Source: an uncultured Deferribacterales bacterium (GTDB lineage Bacteria > Chrysiogenota > Deferribacteres > Deferribacterales > Mucispirillaceae). From it: a stretch of 64,000 bases of DNA. The notes under the pieces were generated by a model, which saw only the letters and a program-made list of their open reading frames with translations, ran no database searches and was not told where the DNA came from. A program made the translations under genes and the position numbers. The stretch lies in contig CANTXF010000053.1 of the NCBI GenBank assembly GCA_947853665.1, positions 1 to 64,000 on the forward strand. Reading direction: 5' to 3'. Numbering within the stretch: the first letter of the stretch is position 1; each line of letters begins with the position of its first letter. Below, one piece after another: positions 23,437-32,084 of this stretch.

Positions 23437-24192
23437 TTATATCATCCCTCCGTTTATTTCAAAAACGGCTCCGGTAATCTTATCCGCCTGCTCAGAAAGC
23501 AGATAGATAATCATATCGGCTATTTCCCTTTTTTCTATAATGCCAAGGGGCTGTACCGACCGCATATCTTCCGCCCTGCCGGTAAGCGTAAGATAGCTTT
23601 CCGCCATATCCGTGTCCGCCATGGCGCTTCTTATAAGATTCACACGCACGGAGCTTTTCAGAGCTTCCTTCGCCAGTATCTTCACGCAGCCCTCCAGGGC
23701 CGCCTTGGAGGAAGCGTAAGCGAGCCTTCCGTTTTCCGGGTGGGTAACGGAAACGGACGACACCGAAACGATACTCCCCCCCCCGGGTTTTGCCTGTTTC
23801 AGATAAAGCCTGGACATTTCCACAAAAGAGAAGAAATTAACGGCGAAGGTCTCCGTCATCACATTTACGGAGGTCTGCCGGACCGGGCGCAGCGGAGCCT
23901 GCCCCGCGCAGTATATAAGGCCGTCGGGAACCCCGCGGTCTTTAACTATATTGCGGAAAAGCTCGGATACGTTTTCCGGGCGGCTTAAATCGCAGGGGTA
24001 AACTCCGCACAGAGCGCAGGAGCCTGAAGCCCCGTATATGGCGCAAATATCTTTCCTGGCTTTCTCCAGCGCTTCCCCGCAGGAAGCCATAAGTATCGTG
24101 CCCGCGCCGCGCTCCGCCAGGCGTTTGGCCGTCTCAAGGCCTATGCCCCGGCTTCCGCCGGTGATTATATAGCTTTTATCCTTAAACATCAT
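23437..24192 (-). CDS. SDR-family ketoreductase (FabG-like)
   Basis: About 251 aa. TGGSRGIG (NADPH site, residues 12-19), the catalytic Ser region SVSSVSV, and YASSK (Tyr/Lys) are all present; the ending ITGAVFEINGGM is typical of 3-oxoacyl-ACP reductases. With the KAS III and carrier protein encoded just upstream it could make a 3-hydroxyacyl-ACP such as 3-hydroxybutyryl. A G9 run (23776-23784) encodes KPGGGS before the active site, so slippage would abolish activity. Confidence 0.85.
   Translation of the reverse strand: MMFKDKSYIITGGSRGIGLETAKRLAERGAGTILMASCGEALEKARKDICAIYGASGSCALCGVYPCDLSRPENVSELFRNIVKDRGVPDGLIYCAGQAPLRPVRQTSVNVMTETFAVNFFSFVEMSRLYLKQAKPGGGSIVSVSSVSVTHPENGRLAYASSKAALEGCVKILAKEALKSSVRVNLIRSAMADTDMAESYLTLTGRAEDMRSVQPLGIIEKREIADMIIYLLSEQADKITGAVFEINGGMI
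23776..23784 (-). repeat. G9 homopolymer tract in the SDR gene
   Basis: Nine G on the coding strand (CCC GGG GGG GGG AGT), residues about 137-139, upstream of the catalytic Ser and Tyr. Confidence 0.9.
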
Positions 24193-24229
24193 ACGAAATT
24201 ACGTCCTTTTACCGGGCCGTCGTCTTTAT

Positions 24230-24445
24230 TCAGCCCATAGCGTCCAGAACGTCCCCAACGGTGACGAATCCGGCGGCCTCCTCAAAAGTGAGCTTTCTGC
24301 CGAATTCGTCCTTAAACATGATTATCAGCGAAAGCCTCGCCATAGAATCCCACACGTCTATGTCGTCCAGCCTGGTATCGGGCGCGACGTCTCCGTTTAT
24401 GGAAAGAGCGTCCTTAAACATATCCAGTTTTTCTTCCTGCGTCAT
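24230..24445 (-). CDS. Acyl carrier protein (second)
   Basis: About 71 aa from the ATG at 24445, which overlaps the KAS III stop (ATGA); a longer start at 24478 lies inside the KAS III gene. DVWDSMARLSL holds the phosphopantetheine Ser, and the acidic helices with a VGDVLDAM end are typical. Likely partner of the KAS III and SDR encoded on either side. Confidence 0.83.
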   Translation of the reverse strand: MTQEEKLDMFKDALSINGDVAPDTRLDDIDVWDSMARLSLIIMFKDEFGRKLTFEEAAGFVTVGDVLDAMG

Positions 24446-25395
24446 AAACCTTCCCGCCATTTTATTATAGTGCCGCACCAGGCAAGCCCGACGCCGAAGC
24501 CCAGAGCGAGCACGTTCATTCCGTCTTTAAGCCTGCCTTCGTTCCTTAAAGCGTCGAGAGCAAGAGGTATGGTGGAAGCCGCCGTGTTGCCGGTTTCCTC
24601 CATATTTATAAAAAACCTGTCGCCGCCGACCTTCAGGCGCTTTTTAATATATTCCAGAATCGTTTTATTCGCCTGGTGAAGCACGATATGGTCTATATCG
24701 TCCAGAACCTTATTATTTTTAGCTAAAATTTCCTCTATCATACGGGGAACTTCGCTTATGGCGAAATAAAACACGTCCATACCCTTCATATAAAGGGAGG
24801 CCCGGCCGTCCGGACCTTCGCCGTTTTTGATTATGATATCCTCATAGCCGCTTCCGTCGGAGCCGTACAGAAATTCGCCCATGCTTTCGGCCGCGGCCCG
24901 GTCGATAAAGCAGGCGGAGGCGGCGTCCCCTATCAGGGTTTTCACGCTCCTGTCCTCGTCGGAGCAGTATTTGGAAAGCACGTCCGCCGTAACGAGAATA
25001 ACCCTTGAAGCCATGCCGGACATTATCATGCTTTTCGCGGTAAAAAGCCCGTAAGTAAAACCGGCGCAGCCCTGATTAATATCGAAAGCGCCGCACGTTT
25101 TGGGCATTCCGGCCATGGCGTGTATTCTGAAAGCGGTGGCGGGGAGCATATTATCAGGGGTTTCCGTAACGCACAGGAGAAAATCAGCCGAAGCCCCGTC
25201 AACGCCGTGCTCCATGAAGAGCTTTTCCAGAGCCTTAAAACCCAGATCGGAGGATTTTTCCTCCGGAGCGGAATAACGGCGTCTCCTTATGCCCGTCTGC
25301 TCGAAAACCCTTTCGGAATCCCAATCGGAAAACACACCGGCGAAATCCTCGTTACTCACGGCCTTATCAGGCAGATACACGGAAAATTTAAGCAT
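24442..25395 (-). CDS. Beta-ketoacyl-ACP synthase III (FabH-like)
   Basis: 317 aa with the FabH catalytic triad: Cys in FDINQGCAGFTYG, His in IVLHQANK and Asn in ETGNTAASTIPLAL. It condenses an acyl-CoA with malonyl-ACP. Lacking a local dehydratase or enoyl reductase, the cluster would stop at a 3-oxo or, with the SDR, 3-hydroxyacyl stage. Probably specialised for the glycan rather than membrane lipid synthesis. Confidence 0.87.
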   Translation of the reverse strand: MLKFSVYLPDKAVSNEDFAGVFSDWDSERVFEQTGIRRRRYSAPEEKSSDLGFKALEKLFMEHGVDGASADFLLCVTETPDNMLPATAFRIHAMAGMPKTCGAFDINQGCAGFTYGLFTAKSMIMSGMASRVILVTADVLSKYCSDEDRSVKTLIGDAASACFIDRAAAESMGEFLYGSDGSGYEDIIIKNGEGPDGRASLYMKGMDVFYFAISEVPRMIEEILAKNNKVLDDIDHIVLHQANKTILEYIKKRLKVGGDRFFINMEETGNTAASTIPLALDALRNEGRLKDGMNVLALGFGVGLAWCGTIIKWREGL

Positions 25396-25443
25396 TTTTC
25401 TCTCTCAATACCGCAAAAAATAGAATTAGAAAACAGGAAGCCG

Positions 25444-26397
25444 TCAAACCGTTAAGAGTCCACGCTCGATATAGCTTTTAACGGCCAGATCAATAGTTTC
25501 CTTACAAGTATATTTAGGTCGATATCCAAGCAATCTTTTTGTCTTTTCTATGCTGAAAACGCCGCTTCTTGCAATGTGGTAATAGGTGTGGGCACATTCT
25601 TCCGCGCTGCCCTCATACTCGCACCATTCGTTCCAGGGCAGAAATTTAATTTTCGGCTCGTGTCCAAAATATCTGTATAAGTGCATCGCAAAGCCATACA
25701 ATGTGATATGGTCTTCCGCTTCGGCGTCAAAACTTTCGCCAAGCGCTTGATTTCTATGCGTTATCGCCTGAAAAAATACCTGCGCTACATCATAACCATG
25801 CACATGATGAAGGATCTCCTGCCCGAAATTAGGCAGGGCGATCTCCTTTCCGTCCGCAATATCCTGAAATACCCGCATGGAAGTATTACCCCAGGGATTT
25901 ATGATCGTCCACCCCGGCCCGGAAATTTGCCCCGGCATAATTACAGTCGCGGGAAACCCGTTCCTGCGATACTGTTCTTTCAGATACATTTCACTTTCAA
26001 ATTTATCTTTTCCGTAATCGTCAAGCGGCGCTTTTCCGATATCGTCGGGATCGAACGGAATACTCTCCGCCATACCGTGCGCCCAGCATGAAGAACAATA
26101 TAAATAATGCGAAAGCTCCGTATCTTTAAAAGCCCCGACTATTTTCTTCGTTTCCTCAATATTAAAATTCACAAGGTCGACAATAATATCGGGCTTCATC
26201 CCCCTGATTTTGTCTATAAATTCCGTTTCGTTATTTCTGTCCAGAAGCACCCGTTTTACCTTATGCCACGCAGGAGCGTCTTCATAAGGCCCGGACATAG
26301 TTCTCGTAATCGCAGCGGTATCGTATCCCGCATTTACAAGCATGGGAATCAAATATGTTCCGATATGTCCAGCCGCGCCGATAACGACCGCTTTCAT
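25444..26397 (-). CDS. NAD-dependent epimerase/dehydratase family protein
   Basis: 317 aa. GAAGHIGTYLIPML (residues 7-20) is the nucleotide-binding loop of extended SDRs. The later part (YCSSCWAHG, DDYGKDKFESEMYL) has the Ser and YxxxK region. Closest in feel to nucleotide-sugar or small-substrate epimerase/reductase relatives; substrate unknown. Its base composition is noticeably more AT-rich than adjacent genes, which hints at a different origin. Confidence 0.75.
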   Translation of the reverse strand: MKAVVIGAAGHIGTYLIPMLVNAGYDTAAITRTMSGPYEDAPAWHKVKRVLLDRNNETEFIDKIRGMKPDIIVDLVNFNIEETKKIVGAFKDTELSHYLYCSSCWAHGMAESIPFDPDDIGKAPLDDYGKDKFESEMYLKEQYRRNGFPATVIMPGQISGPGWTIINPWGNTSMRVFQDIADGKEIALPNFGQEILHHVHGYDVAQVFFQAITHRNQALGESFDAEAEDHITLYGFAMHLYRYFGHEPKIKFLPWNEWCEYEGSAEECAHTYYHIARSGVFSIEKTKRLLGYRPKYTCKETIDLAVKSYIERGLLTV

Positions 26398-26433
26398 TTC
26401 AAACGCCTCCGAACCCCAATCCGCATGCCGGAA

Positions 26434-27180
26434 TTAAAGGCTTATTTTATATTTTTCGGTAAATTTGCCGTAAAGGGCGCTTAATGCTTCGGAGAAAGCG
26501 CCCTTATCTATAAGGGAGCCGCTCAGATATTCCTTTTCCCACCTTTTCCAGAATTCGGGGCCTTTAAGGGAGGCAAGGGAGCTTCCGGATTTAAGGTTTT
26601 GAGTATAATTATCGTGCAGCAAAGCCGCCGCCATAAGATGAAAAAGCACGTAAGGCTCCCTAAGCAGAGCCGCGCCGCCGCCTCCTTCCCGCCACAGGGC
26701 TTTGTATTTATCCTTCATGGATTTTACGAAGCACGGAGTCTCGAACCCGGCGAATTCCGCCGTAACGTCGTAGACGGAAATATATTTGACGTCCGTAAGC
26801 TCCCCGTCCATATCGAAAACCGGCAGGAAAGGATACAGCTTGCAGAAAAGCGAGCGGGAAAAGTCCCTGTTGCAGCCGGAATCGTCGGCGCAGTGCCTGT
26901 AATAAACCCTGACAGGCGGTTTGTCAGCGCCGAAGCGGGCCTCCATCGAATAAGGCGCCGCGTCGGCAACCTTGCCGTAAGCCTTCAGATACGCGTATTC
27001 TTTGGGCAGATAAAAAAGCGTGCCGCCTTTAGGTATTATTCTGAAAGGCATTTCCGGCGTGTCCCACCGGCAGCAGAAGCTGGCGCATTTTTTGTAGCAG
27101 CCCGGCTCCTCTATAAACTCCGACCGGCTCACCTTATCCCAGTAAATGATCTCGCTTTCAGTCAGACCGATATTTTCCAT
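26434..27180 (-). CDS. Cysteine-cluster protein (YkgJ-like, hypothetical)
   Basis: About 248 aa from the ATG at 27180 (MENIGLTES); an upstream start at 27216 is less likely. Cysteines are spaced CYKKCASFCCRW (about residues 27-38), then CADDSGCNRDFSRSLFCKLYPF (about 104-125), a metal-binding pattern like that of YkgJ-type or glycan-associated cysteine-cluster proteins. I cannot name a function. First gene (upstream end) of the minus-strand glycan operon ending at 19298. Confidence 0.65.
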   Translation of the reverse strand: MENIGLTESEIIYWDKVSRSEFIEEPGCYKKCASFCCRWDTPEMPFRIIPKGGTLFYLPKEYAYLKAYGKVADAAPYSMEARFGADKPPVRVYYRHCADDSGCNRDFSRSLFCKLYPFLPVFDMDGELTDVKYISVYDVTAEFAGFETPCFVKSMKDKYKALWREGGGGAALLREPYVLFHLMAAALLHDNYTQNLKSGSSLASLKGPEFWKRWEKEYLSGSLIDKGAFSEALSALYGKFTEKYKISL

Positions 27181-27344
27181 GAAAACAACGCTATATAAAA
27201 ACCGAAAAAATATCAAGAAATTAATATAATAGTTTTATAAAACCCAAAATATATTTTATTGAAACTTAAACGGCCTGCTTTTATTTTTTGCGCCTCCCGT
27301 TTTGGTGGATTGAAAACGAGCGGGTATAGATAAGCCCGCTCCCG

Positions 27345-27566
27345 TTTTTAATGCTGATGCCGGCTGCGGCAAAAGCATTTTTAAAATATGGCTCCGTGCC
27401 GCCATACATAAAGAATCTTTCCCTGCGCGGCAAGTCAAACTCAAGGCGGCAAAGCCCCCTTTCAGACTGCGACTTGCCGAACGCTCCGGGCAATATTCTT
27501 TATTGCCGGACACAAGTCGCCTTATTATAAAAATGCTTTCTCCGCTTTAGCCGATGCGGACGTTTC
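27345..27566 (-). repeat. Left arm of a 220-bp inverted repeat
   Basis: Reverse complement closely matches 31675-31900 (about 8 differences in the 150 bp compared by eye). Contains an ORF of about 60 codons (GLCRLEFDLPRRERFFMYGG, then EPYFKNAFAAAGI) preserved in both arms. Confidence 0.85.
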
Positions 27567-27579
27567 TAATCCGAGCTTG

Positions 27580-27722
27580 CTCTAAAGCGAGGCGCGACAG
27601 ATCATGCGCCTCCCGCTTTGGTGGACAGAAAACATTTGCCTAATTAATGCAAATGTTTCTGTTCCGAGCTTGCTCTAAAGCGAGCGGGGACAGATAAGCC
27701 CGCTCCCGCTTTTGCTGGACAA
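27580..27722 (-). repeat. Element A, composite intergenic copy
   Basis: Contains cctcccgctttggtggacag, an inner hairpin AAACATTTGC...GCAAATGTTT and gagcttgctctaaagcgagc. Reverse orientation relative to the prophage copies. Confidence 0.75.
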
Positions 27723-27780
27723 CTTTAAAGAAATAAATAATAATTTCCTCCGCCTTTATATTTTATACACGGTGAAATAT

Positions 27781-29007
27781 ATGCCATACTGGGCTGTTGT
27801 TTCTATTTTCGCGCTTATTTATCTTTTTATATCCGTTCAGCGGTTCCCTTTCATAAAAATAGACCGTCCGGCGGGAGTGTTCACAGGCGTAACTCTCCTT
27901 GTGCTCTCGAAGGTAATAACCCTGGAAGAAGGCTACGGCTTTATAGACTGGGACGTGATAACCTTCCTTTTAGGCATGATGATAATGATATCCTATCTTC
28001 AGGCTTCGGGTTTTTTCGGCGCTGCCGCCTCTTTCGTAGTAAGGGCCTGCCGTGGGCCTAAAAGCCTGCTGGCCGGGGTGATATTTTCCTCCGCGCTTCT
28101 TTCGGCCCTGTTCGTAAACGACACCGTGTGCCTGCTGATGACGCCTATCGTTGCGGCGGCTGCGGCGGCCGTTAAAATAAACCCTATTCCGTACCTTGCG
28201 GCGCTTGCCCTTTCCTCCAATATAGGAAGCGCCCTTACCGTTACCGGCAACCCCCAGAACATGTATATAGGCATAAGGACGGGCATAGGCTTTCTGCAAT
28301 TTGCTGGAATAACTGCCGTTCCCGTGCTGTTTTCACTGGCGGCGGTTTACGCCGTGCTGCGGGCGGTTTACCGCAAAGAAACGGCCGCCCCCTTTAAAGC
28401 CCCGGCGGAGCTTGCCGGACAGGCGCCGGTAGATCTGCCCCTTGCGGTAAAGAGCCTGGCGGCCCTTTTGCTGACCCTTGTACTTTTCATAAGCGGAGCG
28501 GGCTATCCCTTCGCCGCTCTTGCAGGAGCCACGGTCATAATCATTACGGCAAGAATAAAACCGGCCCTGGCCTTCAAAAGGGTGGACTGGCCAATACTGC
28601 TTTTTTTCGCCGGGCTGTTCGTCGTAATGGGGGCGTTTGAAAAAACAGGCTGTATGGCGGGCCTGATAAGCTCCGCGGCGGGGCTGACGGAAGAAGGCGG
28701 GCTTTATTCGCTGGGTCTCTTTTCCGCAGTGACGGCTTTAATATCCAACGCCGTAAGCAACGTTCCAGCCGTCATACTGATGATGCCCGCGGCAGAAGGC
28801 TCCGATAAAAGCGCCGCCCTTCTGGCCCTTATATCCACTTTCGCCGGAAACCTTACCCTTGTAGGCTCCGTGGCAAACCTTATCGTGGCGGAGAGGGCGG
28901 AGGCCTCCGGAGTATCTTTTTCTTTTGCGGAGCATCTGAAAGCGGGCGTGCCAGTAACGCTTATCTCCTGCGCTGCCGCGGTCTTATGGATATTCCTTTT
29001 ATTGTAG
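27781..29007 (+). CDS. ArsB/NhaD/SLC13-type anion transporter
   Basis: About 408 aa from ATG 27781; the 23 extra residues from 27712 are repeat-derived and rejected. Around ten hydrophobic segments, with the paired hairpin signatures ALSSNIGSALTVTGNPQN and ISNAVSNVPAVIL of the ion transporter superfamily (ArsB, CitM, SLC13). Cytoplasmic-membrane exporter or importer of an anion; substrate not readable. It lies within the inverted-repeat-bounded segment and is unrelated to the flanking glycan genes. Confidence 0.78.
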   Translation: MPYWAVVSIFALIYLFISVQRFPFIKIDRPAGVFTGVTLLVLSKVITLEEGYGFIDWDVITFLLGMMIMISYLQASGFFGAAASFVVRACRGPKSLLAGVIFSSALLSALFVNDTVCLLMTPIVAAAAAAVKINPIPYLAALALSSNIGSALTVTGNPQNMYIGIRTGIGFLQFAGITAVPVLFSLAAVYAVLRAVYRKETAAPFKAPAELAGQAPVDLPLAVKSLAALLLTLVLFISGAGYPFAALAGATVIIITARIKPALAFKRVDWPILLFFAGLFVVMGAFEKTGCMAGLISSAAGLTEEGGLYSLGLFSAVTALISNAVSNVPAVILMMPAAEGSDKSAALLALISTFAGNLTLVGSVANLIVAERAEASGVSFSFAEHLKAGVPVTLISCAAAVLWIFLLL

Positions 29008-29096
29008 CGGGGCGTTTTTCCAATTAATATTTGAAATTTGCCGCGGTTGCGGTTATATTCCAATATTAACGAAAGAACTATACACGGGGAGATATT

Positions 29097-29627
29097 ATGG
29101 GCGATTTCGACAGACCTAAAGCCGATACGGATATTATAGTCGAACAGGGCGAGCTGCGCAGAATGCGCGACCCGCGCACCGGGCAGATAAAGGAAGTCGA
29201 TATGAGCATCGCCGCCCTCTCCCGCACTATGGAGCAGATACGCAAAAGCGCGGAGATAATAAACCAGCCCTCCACCAGCTTCGATATGGCTATGAGCCGT
29301 TTCGAATATATAAAAGAACTGGTGCTGGACCACGCCCAGTTTTCCCCCAAGCTGAAAAACCTCCAGATAAAAATAAACGGCAGAACCATCGAGGTGGTTA
29401 AAGAAATAGAGGAGCTGGACTCCGCCCGGACAAACTACGCCCGCGGCCACTTTATGAACAGGGCCAAGGCGGAGCTTGCCAAAGAAAACAGGGCGAACAG
29501 GGAAGGCCGGAGAAAAGCCGTGGAAAAGGCTCTGGATATTATGAATTCCGGAGCCAGATACCTTGAGGGAGACGGAGAAACGGAAAAATATATAAAAGCC
29601 CTGCGCGAGGAACTGGGAGCTTTATAA
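29097..29627 (+). CDS. Helical hypothetical protein
   Basis: 176 aa, strongly helical and charged: an N-terminal acidic part (PKADTDIIVEQGEL), then repeated heptad-like stretches to residue 165. No signal or membrane segment, and I do not recognise a family. It converges on the maf gene. Its C-terminus encodes a GGGAGC/GCTCCC terminator stem. ATG 29097 follows gggaga. Confidence 0.6.
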   Translation: MGDFDRPKADTDIIVEQGELRRMRDPRTGQIKEVDMSIAALSRTMEQIRKSAEIINQPSTSFDMAMSRFEYIKELVLDHAQFSPKLKNLQIKINGRTIEVVKEIEELDSARTNYARGHFMNRAKAELAKENRANREGRRKAVEKALDIMNSGARYLEGDGETEKYIKALREELGAL

Positions 29628-29641
29628 GGCTCCCGGTTTTA
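29615..29641 (+). terminator. Rho-independent terminator after the 29097 gene
   Basis: GGGAGC (29615-29620) with GCTCCC (29629-29634), followed by ggtttt. The stop codon lies in the loop. Confidence 0.6.
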
Positions 29642-31543
29642 CTGACGCCCCTTTCTTTCCTCCAGCTCTTTTTTAAAGCCTTCAAGCAGCTCTATGGAAG
29701 TTTTGAATTCGTCCACTATCTTATCTATAAGCAGCGCCATAACGGAGTAAAACTCCTTATATTTTTCCGTAAGCATTACGTTCAGCTCAAGAGACGGCGG
29801 GTTTGAAAACCTGTACGCGTTCAGGTCCATAGCGGATTTTATATAGAAGGACTGAACGTAGTGCATAAGTATAAGATAAAAATCGGGAGAGGCGAAAACG
29901 CCGCTTACGGCCGATATTTTATCCATTACGGCGTCAAGCTCGTCCGCTTTGGCGCCTTCCGGCTTACCGCCCGTTTCTTCCATTATTTTATCGAATTCGA
30001 GACAGTGCTCCACGCCCTCGCGCAGCCTGGAAGCCATATCCGTGCAGAACTCAAGGGCGTGGTACAGCTTTTTAAGCACCGTGTTTACCTGAGTGCGTTT
30101 AATTTTTTCCGTAGGATATTTAAGGTTTTTCCTTATGGTTTCAAGAACGTTTATATCTTTAGAAACGTATTTTTCTATGGCCTCGGCAAAGGTCATAAGC
30201 TCCGTGCCGTGGATTTTCGCTCCGCCCTCCGTGGCATTTATTACCCTGCCGGTATGGGTCGCCATATCCCTTTCGTAGTGCTTTAAGAAGCCGTACCAGA
30301 CGGGGGTGGTTTTTACCGTCGGAGCGTAGTTGCCTTCCACGGTAACCGCCCTGGCCGCATTGTTCGTTTCAAAATCCTCCCCGTAGTGGAAGCCGTCGGC
30401 ATGGGATTTATCGTCTTGCCCAAAAGCAAGATCCTGCCCTATTATTATTATCGGGTCGCAGCCTAAAAATTCCAGCAGCTTAAAGGCCATATTGGCGGAG
30501 GAAGGCCCTATTTCCAGTATGCCCTTAGGAATGTCCAGCCATTTGAAGGTGGCGAAGTTTCTGTATATTATTATTTTTTCACCGGGGAAGTTGGCGTATG
30601 TCTCCGGCACCACCACAGGGCAGGCCGCAAGGTAGGAGTCCTTTACGTCCTCCGGCGTAAGCCCCTCGAAAAGTCGGGACGTGGATATTACCCGCTCAAG
30701 GGAGGTTACCATGTGGGCGGGCTTCAGACCGTGCTTTTTAAGAACTTTTACGGAGCCGTCCACCGCCACTATAACGGCTTTGTTATATATGCCTTCGAGA
30801 AGCTTCACATTTTTATTAAGGGAGGGGCCTGTGGCCACGACCACGCCCGGCTTGCCCTTAAACGCGCCTTCAAGCTCCTTTACTCCGGGATAGTCTATTA
30901 TGGTGGAGATGTTGCGCAGAGTGTACTTTATGCCCAGAAGGGAGTCGTAAGGGTCGTTGCCGTAGAGGGACAGGACTCCCCCTATCGCCTCCTTAACGGT
31001 TCTTATGGCCCCGATATAATAGTCCTTATCGGCGGCTATGGCGGCGAAGTTTTCTATAAAATTGACGGATTTGAGAAAAGCCAGATTAAAATTTTTATTA
31101 AAATAATCGAAGGTTTCCGGGTAAAGCAGATTCGGAGCCTTACCTCCCGCTATAAAGAAATACGGGTTTGAAAAAAGCTCTTTAAGGTTCACATGGGACA
31201 TTACCGTTTTTAAAAGCTCCGCGTCCTTCTCGAAAACCAGCACGGACGCGTTTTTAAACCTGGAAAAATACTCCATTGCGTGATACCCGGCCCCGAAGCC
31301 CAGCATTACGGCCACGTTTGGCAGAAGTATTTTTTTGGTGTTAAGCTCCGTTCTAACGGCTATGAGCGGGTCTATGCCGTTATAGTAATTTCTGTTGAAT
31401 TTAAGGTCTATCAGAGCCGGAAGGCCGTCCTTCCTCTGGGAGGGAACGAGCTTGTATCTGCCCGTAACGGGGGCGTTCTCCACGAGGGCGGCAAGCTGAG
31501 GGTTTTTCTTGGCCAGAGCGGCAAGGTTCTGTTTAAACGGCAT
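29639..31543 (-). CDS. maf: Motility-associated (Maf) glycosyltransferase, DUF115
   Basis: 634 aa. The central segment GVVATGPSLNKNVKLL, then VIVAVDGSVKVLKKHGLKPAHMVTSLE, is the DUF115/MptE-like core; PSSANMAFKLLEFLG and IIIGQDLAFGQDDKSHADG are further family marks. Maf proteins transfer nonulosonic acids such as pseudaminic acid to flagellin Ser/Thr residues. The pseudaminic-acid genes next to it on the same strand support this role. Confidence 0.85.
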   Translation of the reverse strand: MPFKQNLAALAKKNPQLAALVENAPVTGRYKLVPSQRKDGLPALIDLKFNRNYYNGIDPLIAVRTELNTKKILLPNVAVMLGFGAGYHAMEYFSRFKNASVLVFEKDAELLKTVMSHVNLKELFSNPYFFIAGGKAPNLLYPETFDYFNKNFNLAFLKSVNFIENFAAIAADKDYYIGAIRTVKEAIGGVLSLYGNDPYDSLLGIKYTLRNISTIIDYPGVKELEGAFKGKPGVVVATGPSLNKNVKLLEGIYNKAVIVAVDGSVKVLKKHGLKPAHMVTSLERVISTSRLFEGLTPEDVKDSYLAACPVVVPETYANFPGEKIIIYRNFATFKWLDIPKGILEIGPSSANMAFKLLEFLGCDPIIIIGQDLAFGQDDKSHADGFHYGEDFETNNAARAVTVEGNYAPTVKTTPVWYGFLKHYERDMATHTGRVINATEGGAKIHGTELMTFAEAIEKYVSKDINVLETIRKNLKYPTEKIKRTQVNTVLKKLYHALEFCTDMASRLREGVEHCLEFDKIMEETGGKPEGAKADELDAVMDKISAVSGVFASPDFYLILMHYVQSFYIKSAMDLNAYRFSNPPSLELNVMLTEKYKEFYSVMALLIDKIVDEFKTSIELLEGFKKELEERKGRQ

Positions 31544-31674
31544 AATATATCGTCCTTATTCCTTTATCGGCGGCTGCTAAGCGGGCAGCCGTCCTTTTAT
31601 TATATTACTGCAAATTTGCCTGAACTTCAAAGCGGGGCGCGCAATACTGGTCGCGCGTCGCCTTCTGTCCGCCA

Positions 31675-31900
31675 ACGTCCGCATAGGCTAAGACGGCAAA
31701 AGCGTTTTTATAATAAGGCGACTTGTGCCCGGCAATAAAGAATATTGCCCGAAGCGTTCGGCAAGTCGCTGTCTGAAAGGGGGCTTTGCCGCCTTGAGTT
31801 CGACTTGCCGCGCAGGGAAAGATTCTTTATGTATGACGGCACGGAGCCATATTTTAAAAATGCTTTCGCCGCAGCCGGCATTAACATTAAAAGCGGGACG
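31675..31900 (+). repeat. Right arm of the 220-bp inverted repeat
   Basis: Matches the reverse complement of 27345-27566. Carries the same ORF from TTG 31745 (EAFGKSLSERGLCRLEF...). The two arms face each other around a 4.1-kb segment with the transporter, the helical protein and maf. Confidence 0.85.
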
Positions 31901-32070
31901 CGCATAATCTGTCGCGCCTCGTTTTAGAGCAAGCTAGGAACAGAAACATCTGCGTAAACAAGGCAGATGTTTTCTGTCCACCAACATTTACATTAATTAG
32001 GCAAATGTTTTCTATCCACAAACCTTCGCATTAATGAAGCGAAGGTTCTCTATACACCAAAAAGACCGGG
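31890..32070 (+). repeat. Element A, composite intergenic copy
   Basis: agcgggacgcgcataatctg, then cctcgttttagagcaagcta, then two hairpin units each followed by a tctgtccacc-like core. Immediately downstream of the pseI stop. Confidence 0.75.
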
Positions 32071-32084
32071 ACGCGCGGGCGGGT

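Larger units (their letters stand above)
27181..27780. other. Gene-free, repeat-filled intergenic region
   Basis: 600 bp between divergent genes. Holds element A copies (27297-27350 and 27580-27722, reverse) and the left arm of a 220-bp inverted repeat (27345-27566). Apparent ORFs here are repeat-encoded. Confidence 0.65.
31544..32084. other. Gene-free, repeat-filled intergenic region
   Basis: 541 bp holding element A copies (31628-31680 and 31890-32070) and the right arm of the 220-bp inverted repeat (31675-31900). The inner hairpins (aaacatctgcg...cagatgttt; aaccttcgc...gcgaaggtt) are copies of the intergenic form. Confidence 0.65.

Noticed and set aside
27712-27780. Longer N-terminus of the transporter
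   Set aside because: The first codons lie in the dispersed repeat; ATG 27781 opens the first membrane region.
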